Shown: positions 10,598 to 21,400 of the stretch, one piece after another
Position numbering within the stretch: the stretch's first letter is position 1
Layout of the letters: each line of letters starts with the position of its first letter
From: Sarcocystis neurona
Taxonomy: Eukaryota; Apicomplexa; Conoidasida; Eucoccidiorida; Sarcocystidae
Assembly (NCBI GenBank): GCA_000727475.1
Contig: KL647288.1
Coordinates: forward strand, 3,219,604-3,283,603
Direction: 5' to 3'
Length of the DNA: 64,000 nucleotides
Program-made: the position numbers and the translations under genes
Notes under the pieces: model-generated
Databases searched by the model: none
The model's input: only the letters and a program-made list of their open reading frames with translations
Told to the model about the DNA's origin: nothing

Positions 10598-12287
10598 TCA
10601 CATTTGTCGGAACCGTCGAAAACTCACAGCGCATGAGATGCGCGCATTCACTGTGCTATTGAGCTTGTGCTGAGTCGAGCCATGCAATTTCTGCGCAAAC
10701 TCAAGTATACAGCCGAGGGGAACCCAGTAAATTGGCCACGCGAGGTCTGTTGTTCGCAGGAAAGAGAGATAAACCTGTACAAATATTGTCTCCTGTGAGC
10801 TCAAAATGGGTTTAAGAGGTGTCGATTGGTGAAGCGCATAAATGCATGCATCACACGTGCTCGTGCTACTGCGTCACAATTTAGTCGACGTCTTATTATA
10901 TCCAGGTGGGAATCAGTGGAGACGTGCACAGTTGCTCGTCTACGCCCTTGTGACGCCAAGGCTTCGTAGCTCGTGGCAGCACGACATGGAAAACCGTCAC
11001 TATCCTTTAAGTCTCTGCCGTTTGTTAGATGATCGATGGAACACTGTGAATACGAGATACTTAACACGCTGTATGATCGTTGAAGTGCCACTTTCCGCAG
11101 TTCACGTCCTCAACCGCGTAAATAGGGAGGGCAGGTGATGCAGGACGATTGCTGCGTGTGCGCATCTCCACCTCAGAAGTTTACGGACGTATCGATGACG
11201 CGGAGAACAATACGTGCATCCCGGCCGCTACAGGTTACGTGATGCACACTTGCACACACAAGTCCCCTTCGTCTAATGGGATATACAGGTTTTGAAATTT
11301 CCTTTTGAAACCACACCAATTTCTCGTCGTATTGCGGCCTGTCTGGTGACTTCCAACGGTCAATCGGTGGGGTGTCACGGTCCCTTTCACCAGCGACGTT
11401 GAGTTTTCATCCTTTGTCGTTGGGTTGCAACACAAGATGATGATGGTGCAGATGAACACGAACTTCCTCTGCCCAGCGTCAGCAAGTCGGAAAAAGCAAG
11501 GAGGGAACGTGGCACTGGTCAAGGCATTATTATGATGCAAAACCTATCTCCATGTGAAACGCGCGCCACCTGTAGGACGTTTCCCTATTTGGCTGGATAA
11601 AGGTGTATCTATTACGTGTCGCGTCGCACAAACGTGTGATTCTTTCATGCACGGGCCGAGGCCTCGTAGACCACGGAATGTCTTGCACGTACTATGCTGA
11701 GGCAGCCTGTCCTTTTACGCAAGTAGTGTAGAAGCCCACTACTAAATGTACTCGTGCATTTAGTACGTCTTAAAAAATCCTGAGGCACTACTTGTGAGCA
11801 AACGGCGTTTAGCTTCAAAACTGTAGTCAGGGGAAGGGTGGTCTTCGACTGGATCAGTGAGCCCTGCCTTTCCCAAAAAAGTCGATAGCGCTCTCCACAC
11901 AAATAAGTCCGTTCACCCTCGAAGTACACACGCAGACCTAGTTACGCACACAGAGATAAAGACGCACGCGCACACAAGTGATACAAACCTGATGATTGGT
12001 CCTTGGCATCTTCGTATTTTCAACTTCGTTTCTCTTTCAAGGTTGTCGTACTTGCCAAGAGGGGTTGCGTGTACGTTTTCACCGTGGCGTGCGGTGAGAC
12101 TTTCGGTAGTTGATCGCCGGGAAGAGATATGCCGACGTTTCTTGAGATACAGCGAGTTATGTCCTACTCTGCTGCTCAAGAGATGCAAACGCGTCTGGTA
12201 AGGCCAATTCGCTGGAGTAGGATCATTCCCGTTGACGCCAGCACCGACATACACACTCAGACTGGGTGCAGTTTCTTTGACAGGCAT
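10598..12287 (-). CDS. Split gene of unknown function
   Basis: The first exon runs from ATG 12287 to 11989 and ends at a CAG|GTTTGT donor in phase 2. A second exon beginning at 11867 after a polypyrimidine acceptor (ctttttttgggaaag) accepts phase 2 and continues with ordinary sequence (KTTLPLTTVLKLNAVCSQVV); its end is uncertain, perhaps at a GTACGT donor. Coding-like minus frames follow at about 11.24-11.54 and 10.80-11.09 kb (includes RRRATVHVSTDSHLDIIRRR). The last exon, 10792-10598, starts after gagctcacag and ends at TGA; it contains LAWPIYWVPLGCILEFAQKL. The family is unrecognised. Internal exons between about 11.65 and 10.79 kb are not resolved. The ATG context is weak (T at -3), so an upstream start is possible. 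Confidence 0.45.
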
Positions 12288-13659
12288 TAAGCATCTTCGA
12301 CGGATAAGCGCCCAAGTGAGACGTGTACACTACTGAAATCTAGCTGTCGACAGGTATCCCTCTACACATTAATGTGTACATGGGTATATATGGAGACCTA
12401 CATCTAGATCTGGCGCCAAGGCAATGCTGCTTATTTGCGACTTACATATGGCATGCCGGCAGATACGTAGGCCTGCGTGTACCTCTGGTTGGTCTACTTC
12501 AAGCAAACTTCAGTCGCTACAAGTATACAGACATGCACGTGCGTGTTCACTTTTTTGCTCGCAGGCTAGTAAATGCAAAGATTGCTTCACGCCTGAAAAA
12601 TTGTGCCACGTGTGCATACGTGCACGCGTAAACGCAAAGACAACAGGTGCGAAGTTGCCGGCGCTTCCGTAACGAGCAGCCATCCCTGTGAAAATTATTG
12701 CCAAGGGGCGTGTGCGAACTCAGTTGCTTTTCACCTGGAGCATAAGTTGTTAAAAGAGATATATACAGTTTAGAGCCGTCACCGCTGCATCACCACACTG
12801 TGGTCGCACAGGTGAAAACTCCAAGCGCCGCGGACCCAAGTGGTTGGTCCAGTACAAATTCGGAGAGACAGATATTGTAAATCCCGTTGCGATCTGTCTA
12901 CCAGTTCGCATTCCATGCTACGGAGCGCACACGTAATTCCTTGGCTTGGAACGAGAGTGTAGCTGAATTTCCTTTATGAGGCTATCATGCAACCCACCTC
13001 TGGTTCGCGCCCGAATTACATATTAAATACAATTCTATACACTCACAGTTCCGTTTGGTATATGTATACGACACCCTGTGCAAGTCGGTAGTCCTGTAAA
13101 CTTTAAATAGCTTCGCTGAATGATACAACCAAAAGTATACTAGAAAGATCGGTGTTTGCAATCTGTCTCACGTACGGAGACACCTGGAGACACAGAATAT
13201 CAGACGACCCCCGAAAGTTGGTCCGCCCGTAGCGTCTGTCCCTTACACGTATGTTAGGATTCTAGACCGTGGGATTATTCCATCGCAAAATGCCTACTCT
13301 AAACTTGGCAAGGTCCCCGTAGCGGCAAAGACGTGGTATGAGCCCTATAGTCACAGAAGTACACGGTACGACTACACTTATTCAATGTATATGTATGTAT
13401 ATACATACCTAATTCAACGTACGGACATGCGTACGCGTACGGTGTTCATCGCTTCGTGCCGGTCAAGGTCGTCAATGAATGCGTACGTTGCTGCCGCATC
13501 ACACTTTTACTGCACTTGCGACGGCACAGTTCCAAGGAAGCCGTCCAGTGGAAACTGTACCCTACGCTGTATTCGTCTACGTGGCTTTCATCCTTTTCTG
13601 TAGTGTGCCGTGTCAAAATGAGTAATAACGACTACACCGACACTTGCGCTGCTTCGCCG
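12288..13659. other. Intergenic region, nothing recognised
   Basis: This region lies between the start of one minus-strand gene and the stop of the next on the same strand, so it should hold one terminator and one promoter. Open frames are short (no more than 85 codons) and unconvincing. The sequence is comparatively AT-rich around 12.7-13.4 kb, with a short TATGTATATGTATGTATATAC run near 13.39 kb. Confidence 0.4.
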
Positions 13660-14199
13660 CTATGTGTCCGCGAGCGCCTCGTAGTAGCGCAGCACGCTAT
13701 GAAGCATTGCGTAGCGCTCATTGTATACTTTTGTAAACGGAGACACCCGCGTAGCCATGTTCCACATAATGCTGGAAGAATTCAATGTCACTTCCTCCGC
13801 CGCTGTCGCTGCTTCCTCTTCGTGTTGCTTCCCCATTCGCATGAGGCCGCCGCCGACTCTGAGCAGAACCGTGTTGGGTTGCATTACAAAGCCGTCGTCT
13901 GCGCTACCTTGTACGCAGACCGGATCCAATATCATACGCTGCTCTGTGGTAATTTTGCCGTCTTGGTTCTTAGAGGCGCCTGCTGCAGTCAGACTCGGCT
14001 TCACGTTGGATCCGTCCCACGCGTGCTGGTGCTTTTGAAGCTGTTCTTGCAGTTGTTCTCGCGGCTCCTGTTGTTGAGTATGTTGCGCCGTGGAGTACAG
14101 TATAACAGTGCAGCTCGAGGCCGCCAGGTGCTGCCCGCACCAGCGCACGAATTTTTCACCGCAAAATCGAGGCGAACCGAAAGCGACGGCACGAATTCG
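13660..14199 (-). CDS. Terminal exon of lipase-like gene (GSPR motif and C-terminus)
   Basis: Acceptor gcctacag precedes 14199 and the exon codes for 179 residues plus stop. It opens with the strand-turn RIRAVAFGSPRF. About 25 residues later a Gln/Glu-rich insertion (HTQQQEPREQLQEQLQ) interrupts the stretch where these lipases normally carry NxxDxVP, the catalytic aspartate; a possible displaced equivalent is RMILDPV. The exon ends with a His-containing helix, LHSVLRYYEAL. All introns upstream are on the same strand, and the plus-strand frame through here is a shadow. Confidence 0.65.
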   Translation of the reverse strand, partial: RIRAVAFGSPRFCGEKFVRWCGQHLAASSCTVILYSTAQHTQQQEPREQLQEQLQKHQHAWDGSNVKPSLTAAGASKNQDGKITTEQRMILDPVCVQGSADDGFVMQPNTVLLRVGGGLMRMGKQHEEEAATAAEEVTLNSSSIMWNMATRVSPFTKVYNERYAMLHSVLRYYEALADT

Positions 14200-17100
14200 C
14201 TGTAGGCACGCACGCACCCGCAGTGAAAAACCAACGTTGCAATGAAGCAATGTGGGCCCAGATGTGCCCGTTGCCAGGGAGAAACCTCATCGTCACGGGA
14301 CATCACCCTTGGTTTCCGTGGCCGCTGAGCATGAGGAAAACGTCTAGCGCCGTGTGTTTTGCACTACGGCATAGTAACCACTTCAGCGAGAATGTGCTAC
14401 AGCGATAGAGGTACAGAGGTGAAGCCCTTTCAAGGCTTCACCTACTGCACCGAACTTTTGGTCACCCGTGCGAATGCTCTTGTCAGCTAGAAGCTATAGT
14501 CACTGCAGTCGTGAAGGCAGCGGAGGACTGAAAGCTAACAAGGGTCTGTCTTCTTACAGATTGGAACGTAAAGCGATCACAGAGGGAGACAGTCTAGCAC
14601 GTGCATGAACCTATTGAGGTGCACAAACAAAAAAACGCAATGGAAAGGACAGAGCACGGATTCACCCTCGCAGCCCCGTACCTCGCAAGTGATCTCTTAG
14701 AAAGCAGTGCGAGTTAAAGATGAACAACTTGTCGTAGACCAACCGCAATTTACAGGCCATAAAGAGTCCTGTCTTTCTGATACTCACAACACGTAACAAA
14801 GATCTACTACACCTCTGGTAAGGCGTTCCTTCTTGTAAGTCAAACTAGAAGTTACAGGCGTCTTAGCACCTGTGCATGTATTACCACATAGATACACTAC
14901 ATGATGACTCTCATTCTACGCAGCGGTGACAGAAAACACGCGAGAATGGTAAACGGAAAAAAACGTCAGACGTAGTAGACTGACCGGAAAATAGCACAAT
15001 ATAATGAAGAACTCTCCACTATACGCGGGCATCACAAGTCAAGCCCACAGTTCAGCTGCTTCGCTGTGTCAGCGATTTCGCCGGGCCACGCTGGTATCCA
15101 AGGCCACGTTCTGCACTAAAAATGACGAGGGAACCTTTCTTATATTACAGTTAGACTTTCGATAAGTCAGCGTCTGCCTTCCTTCGTTGTTCCAGACATA
15201 CTCATTTGGGGTGAACACACTGGCATGAATCACGTTCACGAATTGCATTTCTGTTTCGTCCGTGGACGTATAATGCCTCCTGCTACAACATTAAGCGGTA
15301 CTACATCTATCCTCACCCCAACGCACGGCGCGATAGGGTCTTCGATGCGTGGAGATACGTCACCTAAAAATGTTTTACAGGTTTCGACCACTAAACAAAC
15401 GTATGGAGAAGGGATAGGGAGTGATTAGACAGGGCTAGGCAGGTTCGTGCGTTGAACGTGCGCATTACGAACAAGCCGATGAATTCTAGGGAGTGCGTGC
15501 AGTACCTGTCTGACATTGGGCCCGATCGGCGCATCTGGGGAGATATGCACGGACAACAGCGACGCGACGTAGAATGCAGTGGGCCCTCCGATGCTGAAAC
15601 CGCCGCAGGTGATTGCTTGAAGATTGCTGGAGAAGCTGGCTCGTCGAAACGGCCGTCTATACACGGTTTGCATCAAGGGCTGGTCTTGGTGGCCGCTACC
15701 AGCATTGCAGCCTGCAGGGCGGCTTGAAGGGCGCAGAATAGCACCTCCATCTTGCAGAAGTTCTTGAAATTCTGGGTGGTTCCAGAAAGCCAAAGCGGAG
15801 CGCCGAGCCGCCTCAAGAAAAGGAAGCTGCATTGTCAGCGCAGGCACACCTTGAAGCAGTTTGTTTGACAACGTGTACAATAGTACCACTACGCAGGTGT
15901 CAGGTTTGCAAGAAGCCAGGAGTCCACCTTTTCGCTTATGGCACTGGACAACACTAAGGCCGGCCCGCATGGTCCGAGTCACGGATTGCGTAGTACTTTA
16001 ACATTGTGGCGTGCCCCTGCATGCAGATCAAGAGACGGAATAAAAGTGGGGTCTCGGAATGACACCTCGGACGTCTGCGCACTCAATAGAATCTGCGCTT
16101 GTAGTGTTGAGCCAGTCATACATACTTGTTTAGTCGGTTGTTTACAGATAATGTAAGCAGTCAGACACGAATTACCCTATCTCTACCCATGCAGACGCGC
16201 ATGTGTGTGGACGTCTACGCCGCATCCTTCCCGACGCACGTGGTTGAAACGTGCGATTTAGCAGCAGAAAAAGGCTTAATTTCATATAGTCCTCAATGTG
16301 CAGCCAAACAGAGAGCACGCGTGCAGAGTTTATCCCTGACGTGCTCGCAACTTCTCGTTTGTACGCGCAGCTAAGAAACTGCGCAGCATCCAACAGTAAC
16401 TCAAGGCGTTTCTGCGTTTGAATAGTCATTATGTTTTGAGGGTAGAATTTGCAACCAGTGTGGACAGTTGCTGAATTCGAATGCTTTTTTTTGCAGAGCG
16501 TTCAGAAGGGGGGGGCGGAGCGAATGTACGCGAGGAAGTCTGCAGCTGACAAGGGGCAGGTGCGAGATGGATGACCAGATATCAGTAAAATACCACACTA
16601 TATCCAGACTGCTTGCCGTGTGGTTGCCAATGACTCGGTGCGACACGACCACTAGGGGACGTCCTATTTTCCAGTGGCAACACTGGTACTCAGACTGCAA
16701 GTACACAAGAGAACGTCACCAAGGGTAGCACTGCATCCAGCAGCGTAACATTAGCACACCTGCAGAACTCAAGTGTGATAGAGTGCAGAGACCTGGCGGA
16801 GTAGATCGAGGTCACTGTTGCAAGCTGCGTGGAAAAAGATGTGTTGTTACCAGACACCGCATTGTATGACGCAGCAAGTCGGCGCGTGAAGGAGCTTTTC
16901 TTTATATAGCAAGTATCCTGTACGTCCACCCTACATTAAGGTGCTGACGGACGGCCGTCCTCAGCTGTGTTTGCCCCGCGCACCGGCTTAGAGGGCTAAT
17001 CAGGCGCGTGGGAGCTGGCTGCCTACGATTTTCGCTATCGACGGCCCCGTTGAACGTTGACTCTCACGATTTCTTAATATCTTTCATTCCACGCCGATTC

Positions 17101-18453
17101 TGTCCTGCTTGAAGGGCATTCTGGCAGCGACTTCGGGCGCTGCGGCCCTTGTTACCGTTCCTAAATCATTTGTAAAAGACTGTGGTGTTGTACCTGATCC
17201 AGGGTCGTGTCCTCATTGAAGCTGGAGGACTTCTCTGTGGGGTGCAACCTGAAGCTGCTCGCCAGGCGGCAGGACAAGGAGACAACGTCGAGGACGCTTT
17301 GAGGGTCAAACCAGTTGAAGCAGATATAAAGGTGATCTTCATTGTCATTGAGGAAGAATAGACATTTGGTGTTCGCACCGATGTCTACTCCGCCCAGGAC
17401 CTTGATCTCCTCACTGGGGCTAAGGCCCAGCGGATTTTCGTAGCTTCCCGTCCGTTTCAGAAACAATGACTGAGAGAAGCCAAGACCAAGATTACACGTA
17501 GGTGCGGCGCCGCAGCCTCCTCCTATGTTAGCAACTGTACTTGCTGCACCTGGTGCCCCTCCCCCCTTCCCAGTTGTCATACCACTGCCATGCAAGTAAA
17601 CGTTAATGCGCTGGCCCTTCTGGAGTCGCGGCCGGCTGTGCAAACCGATTAAACGGCACAGGAGACGCAGTTCTCTTACGTGCTGCTCTGAAATGGTCCC
17701 ATCCGCCCTAAAAAACTGTGAGTATCCATTCTCCCCTGACGAACCATCGCTGCTAGAAGAGGTGACGGGGGGCCACGCAGACGCATTCCAGTGTTTAGTG
17801 CTGCCAAACTGCATGCTGCTGCCGCCGGTGGTCGCTGCAGTTCTTTCGGTGTCGCCGGGATTGTTCGTATTTTTGGTTGTACTTTCTTTGCTGCCGCTGC
17901 CACTGGTGGCGCCGTTTCTGACAACGTTTGTCGTGCTTGTGCTGCCACTGGCACACTTGAGGTTGCTGTTGGGGAACGTTCTGTCAGGCTGCCCTTCACG
18001 CTGGCTGACACTACAAGTTTTCCTTTTCCCGTTGATCCAGCTGACGTTCTTGTTGTTGCTGATGCTGGTATCACCTTCGCTGCTGCAGCAGCAGCTACTG
18101 CTGTCGTTGCGATTTTGGCAGCTTTCGCTGTTGCCGCTGCTGCATTCGCCGCTGCAAGTTTGGTGTATCGAAGAGCTCCGCCGTGTGGGAGATGGAACGT
18201 GGCGCTCAGGGACGGCGTTTCCGTGGCCTTGGGAATCCGATACAATAGGAAATTGCTGGAGAGATGAGGAGTGCCCGGAACCACAGGGAAGCGAAACAGT
18301 AGAGGTTGGAGAGTTTTTCGTTGGTGGGTCAGAGCTGAAAGGTGAAGCGGGTCCTGGAACGGTCGCAGTACATGGCAACAAGTGCGGCATTGTGCCTGAC
18401 TGCGAGCCGTGAGAACCCTCCTTGTCATAAGCAGGTGTTACGACGGAAGTCAT
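13660..18453 (-). CDS. Multi-exon divergent class 3 lipase (alpha/beta hydrolase)
   Basis: Gene model on the minus strand from ATG 18453 (A at -3) to the stop at 13660. Supported exons: 18453-17194 (420 codons, donor CAG|GTACAA, phase 0), probable 16917-16720, one starting at 16694, one around 16.46-16.19 kb, 15943-15506, and 14199-13660. The last junction joins GPNVRQ to RIRAVAFGSPRFCG in phase 0. Class 3 lipases share a nucleophile elbow GxSxG followed 30-60 residues later by a TFGSPRVG-like strand; here these are CGGFSIGGPTA and AFGSPRFCG. C-terminal LHSVLRYYEAL fits the usual histidine region. The enzyme would cleave acyl esters of glycerolipids, with FSIG serine as nucleophile. The N-terminal about 250 residues are Ser/Thr/Gly-rich. 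The identification rests on motifs I recognised by eye; the middle exons are approximate. Confidence 0.55.
14200..15505 (-). other. Intron of the lipase-like gene, about 1.3 kb
   Basis: It is bounded by the donor ACAG|GTACTG at 15505 and the acceptor CCTACAG at 14200. The joined exons keep phase 0 and restore the expected lipase motif order, which is the main support. No coding-like frame and no long repeat is seen inside. Confidence 0.6.
15506..15943 (-). CDS. Lipase-like gene exon carrying the GFSIGG nucleophile elbow
   Basis: 146 codons, phase 0 at both ends: acceptor gtgttgtccag before 15943, donor ACAG|GTACTG after 15506. It encodes an amphipathic stretch (PFLEAARRSALAFWNHPEF) like the helix before the elbow in this family, then LQAITCGGFSIGGPTAFYVA. 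The serine of FSIGG is the predicted nucleophile. Glycine replaces the usual histidine before it (GHSLGG in most members). Confidence 0.6.
17194..18453 (-). CDS. First exon of the lipase-like gene
   Basis: 420 codons from ATG 18453. Residues 1-250 are Ser/Thr/Asn/Gly-rich and look disordered, without the CAG-run style of the repeat-rich genes. Residues about 255-420 look folded: VRELRLLCRLIGLHSRPR, then ANTKCLFFLNDNEDHLYICF and FDPQSVLDVVSLSC, the last of which may correspond to the RGTxSxxDxxTD strand-loop of class 3 lipases with the RGT lost. The frame continues only ten codons past the CAG|GTACAA donor before a stop, which argues for splicing there. It could be a separate gene if the downstream exons prove unconnected. 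Confidence 0.55.
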
Positions 18454-21400
18454 GCTGCCCCACGACTAAATGGGCGCGCAATTTTCTCACCGGTTCCGTC
18501 CGGCCCCAATCTCAAAGAACACTGTAACGACGAAGACACTTCTGGGGCGCGGACCGGCTGTGCAGGACTGTGTTACGGCTCTTCCTCGGAAAAAAGAAGC
18601 CAGGACGAGGATACGTGGACAGCCACAGTTTAAGCCTAGGGGAGGTGGAGACGGAACTCAGCCGTTCCCCATTGTGACAGCCTGAAAGCAAAGACACTAC
18701 GCCAGAAATTCCCTACAAGCTGTCAGATCTCTGCTGTCGGCCCAACGTCCGCACGAGACCCATTGCCTTGCACGAGATTAACGAAGAAGCAGCACAAGAA
18801 GATATCAGAGTACTACAACTGAACTTGTCCGCTCAGATCAACTGTGACCGTGCACCAGGCAGTTGGTGGTGAAAACACGACGAAGTTGCTTCAGCTCGTG
18901 TCGATCTTTTTTGCAGCACTCTGCAGTGACTTCTGCCCAAAAGATTTGAGGTCAAGCAAAGAAAGAAGAACTGACTGAGTTGCAGAGGAAGCGTGCATTT
19001 ACACTGGAAAACCACGCCCCCGAGGCCCCAGCGTAGCTCGTCTGTCTCTCCAGCCTCGCCGCGCGTTGTTGCAGGGCCGGCTGGCGCCTGTGTCACTGCC
19101 GTTACGTGTGTTGTGATACACAACCCAAAAAGCAGCTGAAGGACGACTTCTGGTGTTGACCTTCGTGTAAACCCTGCCGCGGCGCCTTAGCAGCTGCGGC
19201 CGTGCTGCGACAGCAGTGAGGACATCCCCAGCTGCAGCGGCACATTATAAAAGCCGGTAGTAGCGGCAAAAACAGAACATACGCCCCTGAGTAGAGGGGT
19301 GCTGGTGCACGAGAGCTATTTGCCTGCGGACCGCTTCTTTCTGACCGTGCAGCGTGGCCAAAAAATGTCCTGCTCTGGGCGTTCGCACCTGCAGTGCCTG
19401 CAGAAGAAAGCGTAAAGCACAAGAGAGACCTCCACGTTTCACGAGGCCAGTATTCTTAAATGGAGTGTAGGGACCGCGCACTTCGAATGTACGTCCGAAT
19501 GACTGGGTGACCTTTCCGCTTGCGAGCGCTTCAGGCAAGATCAACGAAGCAAAAAAGCGTTTAACCTATGCAATTGACCCCGTAGCGCCAGTAAACCTAG
19601 CTCAGGTACACGCTTGTATTGCTCACACGCGCTTACAGGTCGCGCCGTACGAATGAATATATGTACATATATATATATATACATGAATGCATAGTGTGCA
19701 AGTTCTTTTTTGTAAAGCTGTTACGCCGAGGAAGGCTGCGACAGGAAGTGATATGGACAAAGACCACTGAGGAAGACGGAATATATTGCCCATATACGGT
19801 GTGTAATTTGCCGGGGGGAAGAGAGGCGTGAAGTGGGGTGGAACGATTCACTTTCACAGGGTATGGCGGATCCTCGGCATTGTGACACATGGCGCGAGGT
19901 GAACAGAAGACCGATGACACCAAGTGTGCGTCGGCGGATGACGTACTCAAAGTAGGAACAGCTGCGTTGCTTTATTGTCTACTGCTTCCTCGGATTATTG
20001 AAACGTTCTGCAGCTCGTAATTAGACGTAATCACTTGCTGTGCGTCACTTCCTATGTTTGGATTATTCGTACATTTAACGGTTAGTGATCGAAGGTAAAC
20101 TCAGGCAGTGAAGATTACGGCTAAAAGATCACATCCGGTATTCCACAGCACAGCCCGGCGCTGATGGGTTACCACTGGACATCTTGCAGCAAACCAGATG
20201 TACACCGCGCATCGTACCGTCGAGTGGCGCGTGGCTTTGCTAGCGTATTCACTGAAAGGCGTTTCGTTCATGCGCGTAACGCCGCACCTGGTGTATCTAA
20301 CAGAGACGCGTGTGTGTATCAAGACATACACTGCAACACTTTGAAACGCAAAAAGTAATTTACGGTGAGAGGCGTCAGCAGCATCCCCTCGAAAGTAACT
20401 CTTTTCCTTGCATGTTTGGTGAACTGCGAATGTAGTCACCTTTTCCGCCGTTACCCTGATGAGCCTCGTTATTGGCGCTTCGTGCTTCTAGGTGTGATAC
20501 AGACCAACCGATGCAGACCCCGAGGAATTGCGAAGAACACTGCAGACAGAAGTTCCTACCCCTGTGTATGTGGTTGGTTCGGAGAGCAGCCCTGCAGGTC
20601 CCGTTTAAAGACGTGGGCGCTCCCAGCCAGTGAGACATTACTTCTTTACGCAGCTGGAAGTACAACAGTACTTCCGAGAAGTACGATCTACAATAATGAA
20701 ATACACATATCTCTCCTCCCGGCTTGCTATCAAACGCCCTGTCTGGGTAGTGTTTATACGTAGTGGTATTACGCAATAGTATGCAACCGGTGCTCTATAC
20801 TCCGATTATCCCTCGGTGTCCCTGCGGTGCTTTAACGAGGCGTGCGTCAAACGGCGTGTGTCGTCTGCACTTCATGGACACCCGCCTTCTGCAACAAGTA
20901 CGAAGCCTGCGCACCGCAGCCTAGATCTTTTGGAACATTTTATGTACGCTCTCAAGAAGGGGACTAGGTCAGGTCAGACTTGAATGTGGAGGCCGATCTC
21001 CCCGGAGTGTGAAGTGACTCTCGAGAGTGGAAGAAAGCTGCGGGTACAGGGAAGACATCATCAGGAGTAACACGATGCGACTTCTCAGCGCAGGAGTCTC
21101 GAAGTTCCGCCCCAAGGCAGTTTAGCACTACTGTGGAATCACAAGATGATTTTTACGTACTTCGCAAGCAAGTACGTACCGGGAGTTTGGTTGGAGTGAT
21201 CCGAGCGCGGCCTTTTGGATCCGCAATTGAGATAGTCTTCTGTGAGCTTGTTTTTTCTTCTCTCTCTCTCGGCCTCACAAGCGTCAAAGACCATGTATAT
21301 GTCGAGAGTGTGAAACGAACCCGCAGGTTACCGCCGCGACCATTCGCACAAGCCATCCCCGTGTACTGAACAAACTGCGGATAGTCATCTCAAGCGGCCT

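Noticed and set aside
19660..19690. Telomere or centromere-type repeat
   Set aside because: Only a short ATATATATAC microsatellite; no TTTAGGG-type telomeric units anywhere in the window.
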